Notes: generated by a model not told the origin, from the letters alone. Positions 51,812 through 61,489 are shown, numbered from the stretch's first letter. The stretch: DNA of 64,000 nt from Candidatus Tectimicrobiota bacterium (GCA_016192455.1 JACPUC010000008.1:186001-250000); one strand, 5' to 3'. Numbers and translations are program-made.

Positions 51812-53491
51812 TTATGGCTCCAGGAGCTTCGCTTGGAATCCCTCGGCCTGGAGTTGCGCGCGCATCTCGGCGGCCAGACGGCGAAGTCCAAACACGCCGA
51901 CGAAGAGGCGCTGCGACGCGCCGTCAAGCTTGCGCCGCGGGTAGAGGGAGACCGGATAGCCGCGCTCGACAAGCTTCGTGACCCGTGCTTCAAGGTTGTC
52001 GCGCCCGAGCACCTCCACGAGGTAGGGCGCGAAGATGACCTTGTACTCCTGCGCCATGCGTTCCCGCACTAACTTCTCGCCCACGCCCGCGGCAGCTTCC
52101 TTGCTCTCGTAGCGCCCGACGTAGACGCCATACCACGTGCCGCTGCTCTGGTAGACCACCGTGCTCCAGGTGGCGTTATAGCCGCGCCGCAACAGGCGGC
52201 GCACCTCTTCGACGGCGCGGCGAGGCTCTCGATAGAGCGCCACGCGCACCACGAAGCGCGGCTTTGCCGGCAGGCCTGATTCCCCCGCCGGCGTCTGCCG
52301 GGCATCGGGGCCGGCTCCGGCTTCGACCTTCTTGGCAACGGCTGACTCGCCGCCTGGCTGGCTCGCCGACTCCTTGGCGGCATGCGGCGCCGGCTGCGGC
52401 GCCGGCTGCGAGGGAACGGCCGGCGGCTCGTCGCCTTTCCCGCCCGCGGCGCGCCCGGCGTCCGCGACCAACGCGGCGGGCGGAGCGACCGCGGCGCCGG
52501 CCGGCGGCTGCGCCGCCCCCGACTCACTTCCCCCCGCGGCCCCCGCTGGCGCCTGCCGGGGCGCCCGTCGCGGCGGCTCACCGGCTTTCCTCTGCGCCGG
52601 CTTCTCCTGCTCCGCCAGTTTTCTTCGCGCTGCCTCGGTGCGCGCCTGCCTTGCTTGCTCCAGACTCGCTCCCTTTTGCCCAGGACGCCCCGTGACCTCT
52701 CCGGAGGCTTCACCCGAGGGTGCGCCGGCGCCGCGCTCTAGGTTCCCGGCGGCTGTCTGGCTGCCGCGTGCGCGTTCTTCCGTCGCAGGAGACTGCCCCC
52801 CCTGGCTTGCAGCTCCTGCCTGCGTCGGGAGGCTGGCCGCACCGCCGGCAGCGGCACGCTGCGGGGATTCCCCAGCCGCGGGCGGGAAGGCCCTCGCCGC
52901 CTCGCCCTTGACGGCGCCGGGGCTGGCCGCCGCAGCCGGCGCCGGCGTGGAGGGTGCGGTCTCCGCTGCCGCGACTCGGCCAGGCGCGGCTGGGGCCGCC
53001 GCGGTCTCGCCTAGAACGGCGGCGCCGCCGGGCATGCCGTGGGGGACACCGCCGGCGACGGGCGGGGCCTCAGCCGAGGGGGGCGCGGCGCCGGCCTGCA
53101 GCGGCGTCCCTGCCGGTGTGGCCGCGCCGGCTGCTTGGCTCGGGGACTTCCCCTCCTCCCCTCTGACCTCGGGCCGGGCGTCCGGCATCCGCCTGGGTGT
53201 TAGCGACCCAGCCGGGGAAGGTGACGGGGCCTGCCGCGCCGCGTCAATTGAAGGGGCAGGAGAAGATCTCCGCGCCGTCGGGCGCTCTTGCCGCGAGGGC
53301 TGAAGTTGACGTGTGAAGAGCTCGCCGCCGCGCAGCCCAGCGAAGATGCCGAGCCCCACCACGGCGGCAAGCAAGACCGCAAGCACGCCCCGGCGCGCCG
53401 CGCTCGCCGGGCGTCCGCCGCGCCGCCGGCCTCCCTCCCCCAGCTCGAAGAGGAGACCGTGGCCGCGTTTGAGGAGGTTGATCTTGAGCAT
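51812..53491 (-). CDS. Membrane-anchored double SPOR-domain protein
   Basis: The 559-residue product has MLKINLLKRGHG, a membrane segment (residues 34-53, VLAVLLAAVVGLGIFAGL) and a long Ala/Pro/Gly-rich linker. Two SPOR-like modules end the protein: FVVRVALYREPRRAVEEVRRLLRRGY...WYGVYVGRYESKEAA and YLVEVLGRDNLEARVTKLVERGYPV...RLFVGVFGLRRLAAEM. SPOR domains bind denuded septal peptidoglycan, so a division or cell-wall role is likely. ATG at 53491 is preferred. It follows a lipoprotein gene in the leftward envelope cluster. Confidence 0.82.
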   Translation of the reverse strand: MLKINLLKRGHGLLFELGEGGRRRGGRPASAARRGVLAVLLAAVVGLGIFAGLRGGELFTRQLQPSRQERPTARRSSPAPSIDAARQAPSPSPAGSLTPRRMPDARPEVRGEEGKSPSQAAGAATPAGTPLQAGAAPPSAEAPPVAGGVPHGMPGGAAVLGETAAAPAAPGRVAAAETAPSTPAPAAAASPGAVKGEAARAFPPAAGESPQRAAAGGAASLPTQAGAASQGGQSPATEERARGSQTAAGNLERGAGAPSGEASGEVTGRPGQKGASLEQARQARTEAARRKLAEQEKPAQRKAGEPPRRAPRQAPAGAAGGSESGAAQPPAGAAVAPPAALVADAGRAAGGKGDEPPAVPSQPAPQPAPHAAKESASQPGGESAVAKKVEAGAGPDARQTPAGESGLPAKPRFVVRVALYREPRRAVEEVRRLLRRGYNATWSTVVYQSSGTWYGVYVGRYESKEAAAGVGEKLVRERMAQEYKVIFAPYLVEVLGRDNLEARVTKLVERGYPVSLYPRRKLDGASQRLFVGVFGLRRLAAEMRAQLQAEGFQAKLLEP

Positions 53492-53615
53492 AGTGCCGTC
53501 GAGCGCTGCGAGCAGCCTGCGGTGCCTCGGAGACGGGGCGTGCGCGCCGCAGCGCAACTGGCTGCGCCCGCCGCCGCGTCCCCCCGCGAGGGGGCGCGAG
53601 GCAAGGGCGCGGGGC

Positions 53616-54359
53616 TTACTTCTCCCCCTCGCCCTCAGGCGCTGCCGGTGGCACGGTCAGCGAGAGCGTTTGCGAGATGCTGCTCCGGAACTGCGGGACA
53701 TCCCATTCCAGGTGCAAGGTTCCGGCCTCGCCGCCGGAGCGTTGGAAGTAGAGAAACCCAGTGGCGGTCGCACCCGGCTGGAGGAGAGCGGGTTGCAAGC
53801 CCCGCACGGTCACCTCGTTGCGCACGACGCCGTACCAGTATGGATCGTAGTAGCGGTACGGCCCCCAGAAGGGATCATAGAAGGGGTCATAGCGGAACCC
53901 ACGCCGGAAGAAAGGATGAGCCGTGAGCGCGACGACCGGCGCCGCCCGCCGAGCCTCGGTCACCGCGAGGCGGGCATCCCAGCCGCGCGCCGGGGGCGTC
54001 TCTGCCCGCAGTGCGTAGTACTGCGCCACCTCGCTCGGCGGCAGGGCCGCAAATTGAAACCCGCGCGCGTCGCGCAGGCGAAAATCAATCAGCCTGATCT
54101 GGATCGGCGCCTGTCGCTCGTTGCGGATGAGGAGACCGATCGGGGTGACGACGCCGGGCAGGTCATAGGGTGGATACGTCCAGCGTTCCACGGCGAGCAG
54201 CAGAACAGCCCCATCGACCGCTGCGCGCAGGTCCGGGCGGGCATGCAGGGGCGCTGGAGCCTGATAGCTGGCGGTCGTCGCGCATCCCGAAAGAGCCGCG
54301 GCAACGATCACCAGGAGGAGCGCCACTCCCCAGCGGCGCGAGGCGGTTGTCGCCGCCAC
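53616..54359 (-). CDS. Putative lipoprotein
   Basis: The 247-residue product has a lipoprotein signal (RRWGVALLLVIVAAALSGC|ATT) and a beta-rich domain with TPIGLLIRNERQAPIQIRLIDFRLRDARGFQFAALPP. A Tyr/Phe/Pro-rich RYDPFYDPFWGPYRYYDPYWYG stretch and GATATGFLYFQR follow. GTG at 54359 after GGAAGGGCGGC gives a signal of normal length; an upstream ATG at 54410 would add 17 unlikely residues. It is probably anchored to the outer membrane. No function is recognised. Confidence 0.78.
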   Translation of the reverse strand: MAATTASRRWGVALLLVIVAAALSGCATTASYQAPAPLHARPDLRAAVDGAVLLLAVERWTYPPYDLPGVVTPIGLLIRNERQAPIQIRLIDFRLRDARGFQFAALPPSEVAQYYALRAETPPARGWDARLAVTEARRAAPVVALTAHPFFRRGFRYDPFYDPFWGPYRYYDPYWYGVVRNEVTVRGLQPALLQPGATATGFLYFQRSGGEAGTLHLEWDVPQFRSSISQTLSLTVPPAAPEGEGEK

Positions 54360-54808
54360 GCCGCCCTTCCCGCAACCTCCCCGCGGTGTGAAGAGGTGGA
54401 TAGCACTCATCGCGCGTGATCCGGCGGCATGAGCGCAGTGTCGCAGCCGAGAATGCTCCCCCGCTGCCTGCGCCGCGGTGTTCTCCTGCGCCGCCGCTTC
54501 CGCTCGGCTGGTCCGCCGCGGAGGGCGAAGGACCCTCCCCCGACGACAGGCGATGGGGAAAGAACACCCGCGGTCGCCGGCACGCGGCCGCCTCCCTGCC
54601 GGTCCGCCATGCCGTGGCCTCGCTCCAGAACGGGCCTGGCGACCCCCGTCTGGCCGAACACCCTTCCTTCACTCTGCTCGTATGGGTAAGACACGCCAGA
54701 AGAAAGGTTGTTGCAACGCCAAGGGGGAAAATACACCCCTTTCCCCTCACCCACCCGTCCCGGCCATGCACGGTGAGAACCAGCATCCCCCGCGAGCCGC
54801 TGACCCCG
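54360..54808. other. Intergenic region
   Basis: About 450 bases separate the lipoprotein and small Cys-protein genes. It contains Pro/Arg-rich frames on both strands without start signals. No promoter or hairpin with a T-run was seen. Confidence 0.3.
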
Positions 54809-55090
54809 CTACGAGCCTTTCGTCAGGGGGCTCCACCAGCCGAGCTTGAACGAGGGACGCAAGGGCGGTTCTTCCTCCTGAAACGGATCGCGGTCCGAAT
54901 TGGTCATACTGTACTTGCAGCGTATCTGTTGCGTGTTGCACGCCATCATGAAGTGGCAGCGCTGGCGGCCCGTCGTGAGGATGACGTCGTGGGCGCCCAC
55001 GCCCTCGAACACCTCCTGCTCTTCTTCCAGCGACACTTCGCGTTGCGTGATGCGGCAGTAGTTAAAGTGTGATTGAATTCTCCTCCCCAC
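54809..55090 (-). CDS. Small Cys-containing protein
   Basis: The 93-residue product has four cysteines spaced FNYC-x31-RC-x5-AC-x7-RC, with GC-rich third codon positions and a normal composition (EEEQEVFEGVGAHDVILTTGRQRCHFMMAC). The pattern would suit a metal or iron-sulfur site, but this is inference. GTG at 55090 is preceded by GAGGAGGAGCG; no ATG is available in frame. It lies upstream of the lipoprotein gene in the leftward cluster. No family was recognised. Confidence 0.6.
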   Translation of the reverse strand: MGRRIQSHFNYCRITQREVSLEEEQEVFEGVGAHDVILTTGRQRCHFMMACNTQQIRCKYSMTNSDRDPFQEEEPPLRPSFKLGWWSPLTKGS

Positions 55091-55328
55091 CGCTCCTCCT
55101 CACCTCCCCCCAACTCAGGCAGCCACGATGTGGCCGCGCCGCTGGCTGCCTGAAAATCCGGCTTGCGGAAACCTTGACGCGCCGTCTACCGGACGCGGCC
55201 CGCGGCACGGCACCCGCTCCGCTCCCGCCGCCGCGAACGGTGGGCGACGCTCTTCCCCAGGCTGTGGCGCGCCAACTTCGGCTACGGGCCCGCACCCGGA
55301 AGAACGACCGAGCTTCGGGATCTGTAAT

Positions 55329-55652
55329 TCACGAGCTCACATGCCTGAGAACTTCACATTGCCCTTTCAGCATGGCGCCCTCTTCGACTAACAGGGAGGG
55401 GGTCTGCAGGTTCCCGTAGAGGCGACACGTGGCATGCAGCTCGATGCGCTGGGAGGCGACGATGTTGCCGAGAATCTCGCCATGCACGATCAGCGTACCC
55501 GCTTCAATATCGGTCTCGAGGCAGGCTCGCTCGCCGACGACCAGCGTGCCATTCGTGCTGACCTTGCCCTGCAGCTTGCCATCCACGCGCAGAATCCCCT
55601 GGAAACTCAGCGTCCCCTTGAACTCAACCTCTTCACCAAGAAAGGCATCCAG
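55329..55652 (-). CDS. Bactofilin (polymer-forming cytoskeletal protein)
   Basis: The 107-residue frame has the repeating beta-helix pattern of bactofilins: FKGTLSFQGILRVDGKLQGKV, GTLVVGERACLETDIEAGTLIVHGEILGNI and RLYGNLQTPSLLVEEGAMLKG. Such proteins polymerise without nucleotide and organise cell-wall enzymes. No ATG, GTG or TTG precedes the domain in frame: a stop lies about ten codons upstream of CTG (55652), which follows GGGAGG at good spacing. Either CTG or GTG at 55586 is used, or a frameshift removed the true start. Confidence 0.78.
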   Translation of the reverse strand: MDAFLGEEVEFKGTLSFQGILRVDGKLQGKVSTNGTLVVGERACLETDIEAGTLIVHGEILGNIVASQRIELHATCRLYGNLQTPSLLVEEGAMLKGQCEVLRHVSS

Positions 55653-56190
55653 TGTTGCATCCTCCCGATGGTCTCAGTGCCTGCATCAGGTAGCACGGGG
55701 TGGCCGAACTCAGGCGCGCCGCTGGCAGGGCGCCTGCGCGGGCCTCCCGAAGCGCGGAGCGGCGGCAGGCCCTCCTCCTCCCTGACACGGCATTGCAGGA
55801 GCGCCCACGCGTCCCTCGCCCGCGGCCCGTCGACATCTGCCGGAGGGGCATCACTCCAGAGAGCGTATCAGGCGTTACGGAGCTGCTGCCTTGCCCCACC
55901 TCCGCGCTTCATCATACGGAATTCCGCGCCGGAACACAATCAGCCCTGGCGCGGCGCACGGCCTTGCGCCTGCCGCGGCAAGAATTCCACACCAGGGTCT
56001 TGCGCTGTCGTCTCTCCTGAACCATAGTGAAGGAGGTTCAGTCAGCCCGTAACAGCCGAACGATCTCCCAGCGGCTCTCCCTTCGATTACCCCAGTGGAG
56101 CGAGCCGATCCCCACGCGCAGCGTCACGAGCCCAGCTCAGGCCCTCCGCTGGCGGCGCCTGATGGTGTGGTTCCGGCGGTGTCTCTCCCG
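55653..56190. other. Divergent intergenic region
   Basis: About 540 bases separate the bactofilin from the TonB-like gene. An in-frame GTG at 56095 extends the latter by 32 residues, but they lack a natural composition. No conserved promoter pair or RNA fold was recognised. Confidence 0.3.
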
Positions 56191-58164
56191 ATGCAGGCTT
56201 CCACGTTCAGCGACCATGTCTGGAATGCCCCTGGGGGCCTCGCCGCCCCTTTCACGCGCTGGGGATCCTCGGGGTGGGCGCTGCTCCTCTCGCTCCTCGT
56301 CCACTGGCTGGTTGTGGGAGGCATGCTCCTAGGTGAATCCTTCCTGCCCCGCGCCGCACCGCCGGGGGTTGTTCACGTCCGCATGGTTGATCTCCAGAAT
56401 CCGGTGAGCAGCCTGACCCCGTTGCCCCCGCCGAACCGGACAAGCCTTGCGGCGTCCAGGGCGCCGGTGCAGCCGCAAGCCCCCACTGCTGGAGCCCCGC
56501 GCCCGGCCGCGGAGACCGCGCCAACTCCGCCGTCCGCCGAAACGAGCCCGCCGCAAGCACCGGCAGGTCCGCCACTTCCCGCCAAGGAGAAGGAAGCGGG
56601 CCCGGCCCGGCCGCGGGCGGAAGCCATACCCCTGCCGGCACCCGCCGAGGAGCGCCAGGCAAAGAGCGCCGCTCCGCTGGCGGCGCCACCGCCGCCGTCG
56701 CCCTCGCGTCGGTTGCAACTCGCGCCACGGCGGCCCCCGGCGACCGGAGAGGACGCAGGTGCAGGCTTGGCGCGGCCTTCAGCCCCCTCTCCCGAGGCTC
56801 CCAAGGAGGGTACGCAGCCCGGCGGCCGCCTCGAGACGGCAGCCGCGCCCCTCGCGGAGAGCACCGAGGCCGCTCCGGCGGCGGCGGCCTCGGCGGCGCG
56901 TGGGCCCGCCATCTCTGATCAACATCGGGGCGAGCCTGACATGGCCCCTCCCCCTGCCGCGGCAGCCCCCGCCTCGCCGGAGCGCCCAGCAGCTCATCCC
57001 CTCGTCGCGCCGGCCAAGCCTGGCGAGGCGAAGAAGCCCCTCTCCCCGGTGGAGACGGCGGCAGCAGATGGAGCATCAAGCGAGGTGGCGGATGCCGCCT
57101 CCAAGGTCGTGAAGAAGGCGCCACTGCCTGCTCAGGGCGAGAGCGGCACGACGCGCTCGCCCTCCGCTGGCAGGGTCAGCCCCCTGCAGCCCGCCCCCCT
57201 CGGAGCCGCCATCGAGGGGGAGGGCGCCGAGCCGCCGACGCCGCGCCTGAAGCAAGCTCCCTCCGCCGACAAGAGGCACGTCACGGAGCAGCCGCCGACA
57301 AGCGCCGTTGAGTCGGCGCCGAGCCAGCCCGCCGCTCCTCCTCTTTGGCGTGGCGATGAGGAGGTGGCGCGGCTCGACCCGCGCGAGGGGAGCGCGCCAC
57401 CTGTGGCGAGGCCGGAGAGAGCAATCGCCGCCCCGGCGCCGCAGGAGGCCGAGCCGAGTCCGCGCCGCGCCCCTGCCGACCTCAGGGCGGCAGAGCCAGG
57501 CGCCGAATCGTCGTACGTCCACGGCCTCGTTCCGGAGGAGCTGAGGCTCTCCGCCCCATCCCAGGTGGCGCGTGCGGGCGGCGGGCAGCAGCCCCGTGAG
57601 GCCGAGGCGGGAGCGGCTGGTGCAGCGCGGGGGGATGGCTGGTCACTGCCCAAGGCTCCGCAAGGGGACATGGAGTGGAGTGGACCGTACGACGGAGGCG
57701 CGGCCGCCGGGCGCGGATCAGGCGGGCGGCGGGCGGTCACGAATGATGAGGCGCGTTACGAGCCCTATTTCCAACAACAATGTGAGAAGATCGTGCGCAT
57801 CTGGAATCGCAAGTGGCAGGATAAGTACCGCAACCCAGAGTTTCAGCCGCCCCCGCCGACGAAGCTCTTCTCGCTGGCCCTTGAGATCAGCATCCGCAAG
57901 GACGGCAGCTTGGGCGGATACCGCGTGTTGCAACCCTCGGGCTACCTCCTCCTCGATACGCTGTCGCTCGACAGCATCACCGCGGCCGCTCCCTTCGGTG
58001 CCCTGCCGGAGCGCCTGGGAGCGGAGGAGCTGATCTACCCGTTCACCTTCAACGCCGAGTTCTCGCGCCGGCCGGAGGGGAGTTGCGAGATGTCCCCAAT
58101 GCCCCTGCCCGGCCTGAACGCCAGGATCCGCTCCGTCACCCCTTCGGGTTCCCCACCACAATAA
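56191..58164 (+). CDS. TonB/TolA-like energy transducer
   Basis: The 657-residue product has an N-terminal membrane anchor (GWALLLSLLVHWLVVGGMLLG, residues 28-48) and a roughly 480-residue Pro/Ala/Lys-rich spacer. A C-terminal domain (about 520-620) includes YEPYFQQQCEKIVRIWNRKWQDKYRNPE, SLALEISIRKDGSLGGYRVLQPSGY and a FGALPERLGAEELIYPFTF end, as in TonB/TolA C-terminal domains. It would span the periplasm and couple the proton-motive complex to outer-membrane receptors or channels. The ATG at 56191 is weak. Its last 29 bases overlap the convergent PPIase gene. Confidence 0.82.
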   Translation: MQASTFSDHVWNAPGGLAAPFTRWGSSGWALLLSLLVHWLVVGGMLLGESFLPRAAPPGVVHVRMVDLQNPVSSLTPLPPPNRTSLAASRAPVQPQAPTAGAPRPAAETAPTPPSAETSPPQAPAGPPLPAKEKEAGPARPRAEAIPLPAPAEERQAKSAAPLAAPPPPSPSRRLQLAPRRPPATGEDAGAGLARPSAPSPEAPKEGTQPGGRLETAAAPLAESTEAAPAAAASAARGPAISDQHRGEPDMAPPPAAAAPASPERPAAHPLVAPAKPGEAKKPLSPVETAAADGASSEVADAASKVVKKAPLPAQGESGTTRSPSAGRVSPLQPAPLGAAIEGEGAEPPTPRLKQAPSADKRHVTEQPPTSAVESAPSQPAAPPLWRGDEEVARLDPREGSAPPVARPERAIAAPAPQEAEPSPRRAPADLRAAEPGAESSYVHGLVPEELRLSAPSQVARAGGGQQPREAEAGAAGAARGDGWSLPKAPQGDMEWSGPYDGGAAAGRGSGGRRAVTNDEARYEPYFQQQCEKIVRIWNRKWQDKYRNPEFQPPPPTKLFSLALEISIRKDGSLGGYRVLQPSGYLLLDTLSLDSITAAAPFGALPERLGAEELIYPFTFNAEFSRRPEGSCEMSPMPLPGLNARIRSVTPSGSPPQ

Positions 58165-59593
58165 TGATGTCGAAGATTGACGACCAGTTCAGGGGGCGAA
58201 GATTGGTGTCGCCGCCGACGTGCCTCGCCAGGACCTCCGCGGTGGTGCGGGCCTGGGGTTTGTAGTAGACGATACTGGAGGTCCAGTCGTCGCGCTCATG
58301 GCGGTCGAAGCGCTCGACGGGATAGCCGGCGCCCTTGAGGCGTTGCAGCACCTCCCGTGCCGGTTGCTGGGTGCGGGCTCCACTGAGCACCTTGATCCGC
58401 AGAGGCCCGCCCGGCCGCACCGAGGCCTGCTCCTGAGGCCGCTCCGGGGGTGGCGCCGGGGGCTGTTCCGTTACGGCAGGGGCCGCGGGTGCGGCGTCCT
58501 CGGGCTTCACCGCAGGGGCGGGAGAAAGGGCGCGCGTCATCGAATCGGCCGCTTCTCCAGCGGCGGCGGCAGGCGACGCCTGCGCGCGCCTCCTGGAGAC
58601 TTCGGCCAGAAGCTCCCTGCGCCGCTCGAGGTAGGCCGCCTCCGCGCGGCTCAGGAAGACCGCCGCGTCAATGGCCACCAGCTCTTGATCCACGTACCCC
58701 AGCTTGGCCGCCAGGGTTGCCAGGGTGTCGTGGAACGCGAGTTGCGTCGGATCAAGGCGGAGCGCCTGCCGGACCAGGCGCAGCGCCGGTTCGAGCTGCA
58801 TCCCTTGCTGCGCGTAGAGCCACGCCAGGTTGTTGAAGGCGCCCGCGTAGGACGGGTCGGCACGCATCGCCTGCCGGTAGGCGTCGATCGCCTCCTCGAT
58901 CTTCCCAGCCTTGGCGCGCGCGCCTCCCAGGCGGTCGAGGAGGGGGGCCTTCGCGCTGCTGCCCCGCAGCATCGCGACATAGAGATCAGCGGCGCGATCG
59001 AACTCTCCCGATTCTTCCTGCGCCCGGGCCAGGTACTGGCGCGCCAATGCGCGCGTCGGGTTGAGACGCAGGTCGCGCTCGAAGTGCTCGACGGCGCGGC
59101 GATACTCCCCGGCCTGGAGGGCCTCGATCCCTTGACGCAGAGCACGATCGCTGGACTTGCGCAGGAGCACGAAGCCGAAGGGGGTTTCGAGAGGCTGGCT
59201 GACGGCCCCCAGGGGAAGCTCCGACGCGAGGCCGCGCAACGCCGGCGCCAGGAGCGAGAGAGGCAGGGCGCCGATCCGCCCTCCCTGCGCAGCATTGGGC
59301 CCGATGCTGTACTGGCGGGCTAAGTCGGCGAAGGAGGCGCCGCCCCGGAGCATCTCCGCCAGGCGCTCGGCCTCGGCGCGGCTGCGAACGACGAGAAGCT
59401 GGTACGAGAAGTCTGTCGCCTCCTGCGCGCCCGCCGCGGCCGCTCCGATCAGTGAACCGAGGAGGCGCAGCGGCGGCGTTCCGCCCGCCGCGAGCGGCAG
59501 AAGAAAGGCGACGACAAGGAGTCCCTGGAGGAGGGCGCGCAGGCGGTGGAGCGCGGTCAGACGCAACGCTGAGTTCTCCATGGGAGTGCCCAT
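58136..59593 (-). CDS. Periplasmic PPIase/TPR/LytR_C protein
   Basis: The 485-residue product has a signal anchor (residues 23-41), then a parvulin/PpiC-like region FSYQLLVVRSRAEAERLAEMLRGGASFADLARQYS with GPNAAQGGRIGALPLSLLAPALRGLASELPLGAVSQPLETPFGFVLLRK. TPR repeats (about 155-330), a Pro/Ala linker and a C-terminal LytR_C-like domain (RIKVLSGARTQQPAREVLQRLKGAGYPVERF) follow. It would assist folding or assembly of envelope proteins. The ATG at 59593 follows GGAGGACGGTTCTG. The stop overlaps the TonB-like gene end. Confidence 0.75.
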   Translation of the reverse strand: MGTPMENSALRLTALHRLRALLQGLLVVAFLLPLAAGGTPPLRLLGSLIGAAAAGAQEATDFSYQLLVVRSRAEAERLAEMLRGGASFADLARQYSIGPNAAQGGRIGALPLSLLAPALRGLASELPLGAVSQPLETPFGFVLLRKSSDRALRQGIEALQAGEYRRAVEHFERDLRLNPTRALARQYLARAQEESGEFDRAADLYVAMLRGSSAKAPLLDRLGGARAKAGKIEEAIDAYRQAMRADPSYAGAFNNLAWLYAQQGMQLEPALRLVRQALRLDPTQLAFHDTLATLAAKLGYVDQELVAIDAAVFLSRAEAAYLERRRELLAEVSRRRAQASPAAAAGEAADSMTRALSPAPAVKPEDAAPAAPAVTEQPPAPPPERPQEQASVRPGGPLRIKVLSGARTQQPAREVLQRLKGAGYPVERFDRHERDDWTSSIVYYKPQARTTAEVLARHVGGDTNLRPLNWSSIFDIIIVVGNPKG

Positions 59594-59815
59594 CAGAACC
59601 GTCCTCCGCGTGCGGCCTCTGCTACCCTTCCTGCCGATCACGCGCCGCGCCGCTCAGCGAGGGCCGGCGGCAACGCCGCCTCCCCTCCCCGCCACCCCGG
59701 TTCCCCAGCAACCCCGCATCTCCCAGCGGCAACGTTACGCCGGGAGGCTGCCGAGAGAGCCACGTCCTCCGTCGAGGCGCAACCCTTTCCGGGCAGCTCG
59801 AGCCTCTCTCCCACC

Positions 59816-61414
59816 TCAGGGGGTCCTCAGCTCTACGTGGTACTGCCCGAGGATCACGCCGGTGATCTGCGCCAGGGCGATCTGCGCCTTGTTGTAGTCG
59901 ATGATGGCCAGCAGCTCATTGCGCCGCGACGTGGCGAGGTCCTCCTGGAACTCCAGGACGTTGAAGCTCGTTGACAAGCCAACGTTGAAGCGCTTCTGCT
60001 CCGCTTCGAGCTGCTGTTCGGCGAGCCTGCGCGCAATGCGCGTGGAGGCGATGCGTTTGCTGCCCGTGGTGAGCCGGCGCACCGCCTCATTGACCTGGCG
60101 CACCACCTCCTGCTCGAGGTCCCGGATCTGCAGCTCGGCGCGCGCCAGCTCCAAGCGGGCGCGGCTGGCCTCGCCGCGGGCCGTCCGGTTGCCCAGCGGC
60201 AGCTCGAAGTTGAGCCCAACGCTAAACTGGTAGAAATCGCCGGTGCGCAGACGATCGAGGGAGTCACCGAAATCGCCTTCGAAGGGAGAGACTCCCGCCT
60301 GGGTTTCCCCCGCAAGGCCGTTGAGGCCCACGCTTGCCTGCAGGTCCAGAGCGGGGAGCAGGCGGTTCCGCTGCACTCTGGCATTGAGCCGCAAGTTGTC
60401 GAGATCGAGCCGCCGCAGGGTGAGGTTGGGCTGGTTCTGCAAGGCGAGGGCAATCTGCGCCTCCAGCTCGACCGAGCGCTCCTCGAACTTCGGCTCATCG
60501 GAGGGAACGATCAGGAGGTTGGAGACGAGCGAGTTCCCGAACACGTTCATGACGCGCAGCAGCCGATCGATGGCGTCGGCAACGGCCTTCTCGCCGATGA
60601 TGACCTCCTCCTCACGCTGCGCCGCGCGCGTCTGCGCCTGCAGAATCTCGATGGGCGCCATCGTCCCCACCTCCACCTGCGCCCGGTTGATCTCCACCAG
60701 CTCCCTGGCCAGTTGCAGCGATTGGCGCCGCACCGCCAGGTCGCCGCGGGCGAAGACCACGTCCCAGTACGTGTCGCGCACCAGCGCCACGATCTCCATG
60801 ACGCGCTGGCGGAACGCCTCGGCCGAGATGACGCGGTTCGTCTGCGCGACGATGATACGGCTGCGCGTCACTTCGCGGCCGAAGTTGCGAAGCAGCGGCT
60901 GGGTCAGGCTGAGATCAAGGCTGGGGGCGTAGCGGGGCCGGAAGTTCTGAAACCCCTGGGTGCTCTCCAAGCGGTTGGCGCTGAACTCCAGCTCGACGGA
61001 GGCGCCGAGGTCCAAGCGCTTGCGAACCCCGGCGTTGAAGTCGAGATTCTCCTCATCAATCTCGAGCTGCTGCGCGCCGGCCCCAACTCGGCTGAGGGCG
61101 GAACTTACCGGCACGACGGTGCGGCGCAGCGCCGGCCCGGCAAACAGCCGCGGATCGAACTCCCCCTGCGCCGCCTCGAGGTTGGCATCCGAAATCTCGA
61201 CGCTGGTGCGCTCGATCGAGATGCTCAGATTATTGCGCAGGGCCAGCTCCATGGCCTGCTCGATGGAGAGCGGCAGGGTCACCTCTGGTCGGTCCGGCGG
61301 CGAGGAGGGGAGGGGCGGGCTAAACTCCCGGCCCTCCACGCGACCGGCTCCGCACACCGCCACGAGCAGGGTGACCAGCAGGAATCGCCCCAACAGTGCG
61401 CGCCCGATCTTCAT
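59816..61414 (-). CDS. TolC family outer-membrane efflux protein
   Basis: The 532-residue product has a signal peptide (residues 1-28), LPLSIEQAMELALRNN near 48 and two repeats of long heptad helices with strands (PLLRNFGREVTRSRI, GLNFELPLGNRTARGEASRARLELARAELQIRDLEQEV). SSFNVLEFQEDLATSRRNELLAIIDYNKAQIALAQITG closes it, as in OEP channels. It forms the trimeric outer-membrane exit duct of tripartite pumps or type I secretion. No inner-membrane partner lies next to it. The ATG at 61414 is preceded by an extended -10 promoter. It is the first gene of the leftward envelope cluster. Confidence 0.88.
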   Translation of the reverse strand: MKIGRALLGRFLLVTLLVAVCGAGRVEGREFSPPLPSSPPDRPEVTLPLSIEQAMELALRNNLSISIERTSVEISDANLEAAQGEFDPRLFAGPALRRTVVPVSSALSRVGAGAQQLEIDEENLDFNAGVRKRLDLGASVELEFSANRLESTQGFQNFRPRYAPSLDLSLTQPLLRNFGREVTRSRIIVAQTNRVISAEAFRQRVMEIVALVRDTYWDVVFARGDLAVRRQSLQLARELVEINRAQVEVGTMAPIEILQAQTRAAQREEEVIIGEKAVADAIDRLLRVMNVFGNSLVSNLLIVPSDEPKFEERSVELEAQIALALQNQPNLTLRRLDLDNLRLNARVQRNRLLPALDLQASVGLNGLAGETQAGVSPFEGDFGDSLDRLRTGDFYQFSVGLNFELPLGNRTARGEASRARLELARAELQIRDLEQEVVRQVNEAVRRLTTGSKRIASTRIARRLAEQQLEAEQKRFNVGLSTSFNVLEFQEDLATSRRNELLAIIDYNKAQIALAQITGVILGQYHVELRTP

Positions 61415-61480
61415 GGTCCGCTCGTATGCTCCACGCTGAACCTCGCTGAAGCACGAGGTTGGTCCAACTACCTGCCTCCG

Positions 61481-61489
61481 ATTCTACCA
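61481..61489 (-). promoter_or_regulatory. Extended -10 promoter of tolC
   Basis: On the minus strand TGGTAGAAT (61481-61489) is a TGn-extended -10 box about 65 bases before the TolC ATG. No matching -35 was found, as is common for extended -10 promoters. Confidence 0.4.
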
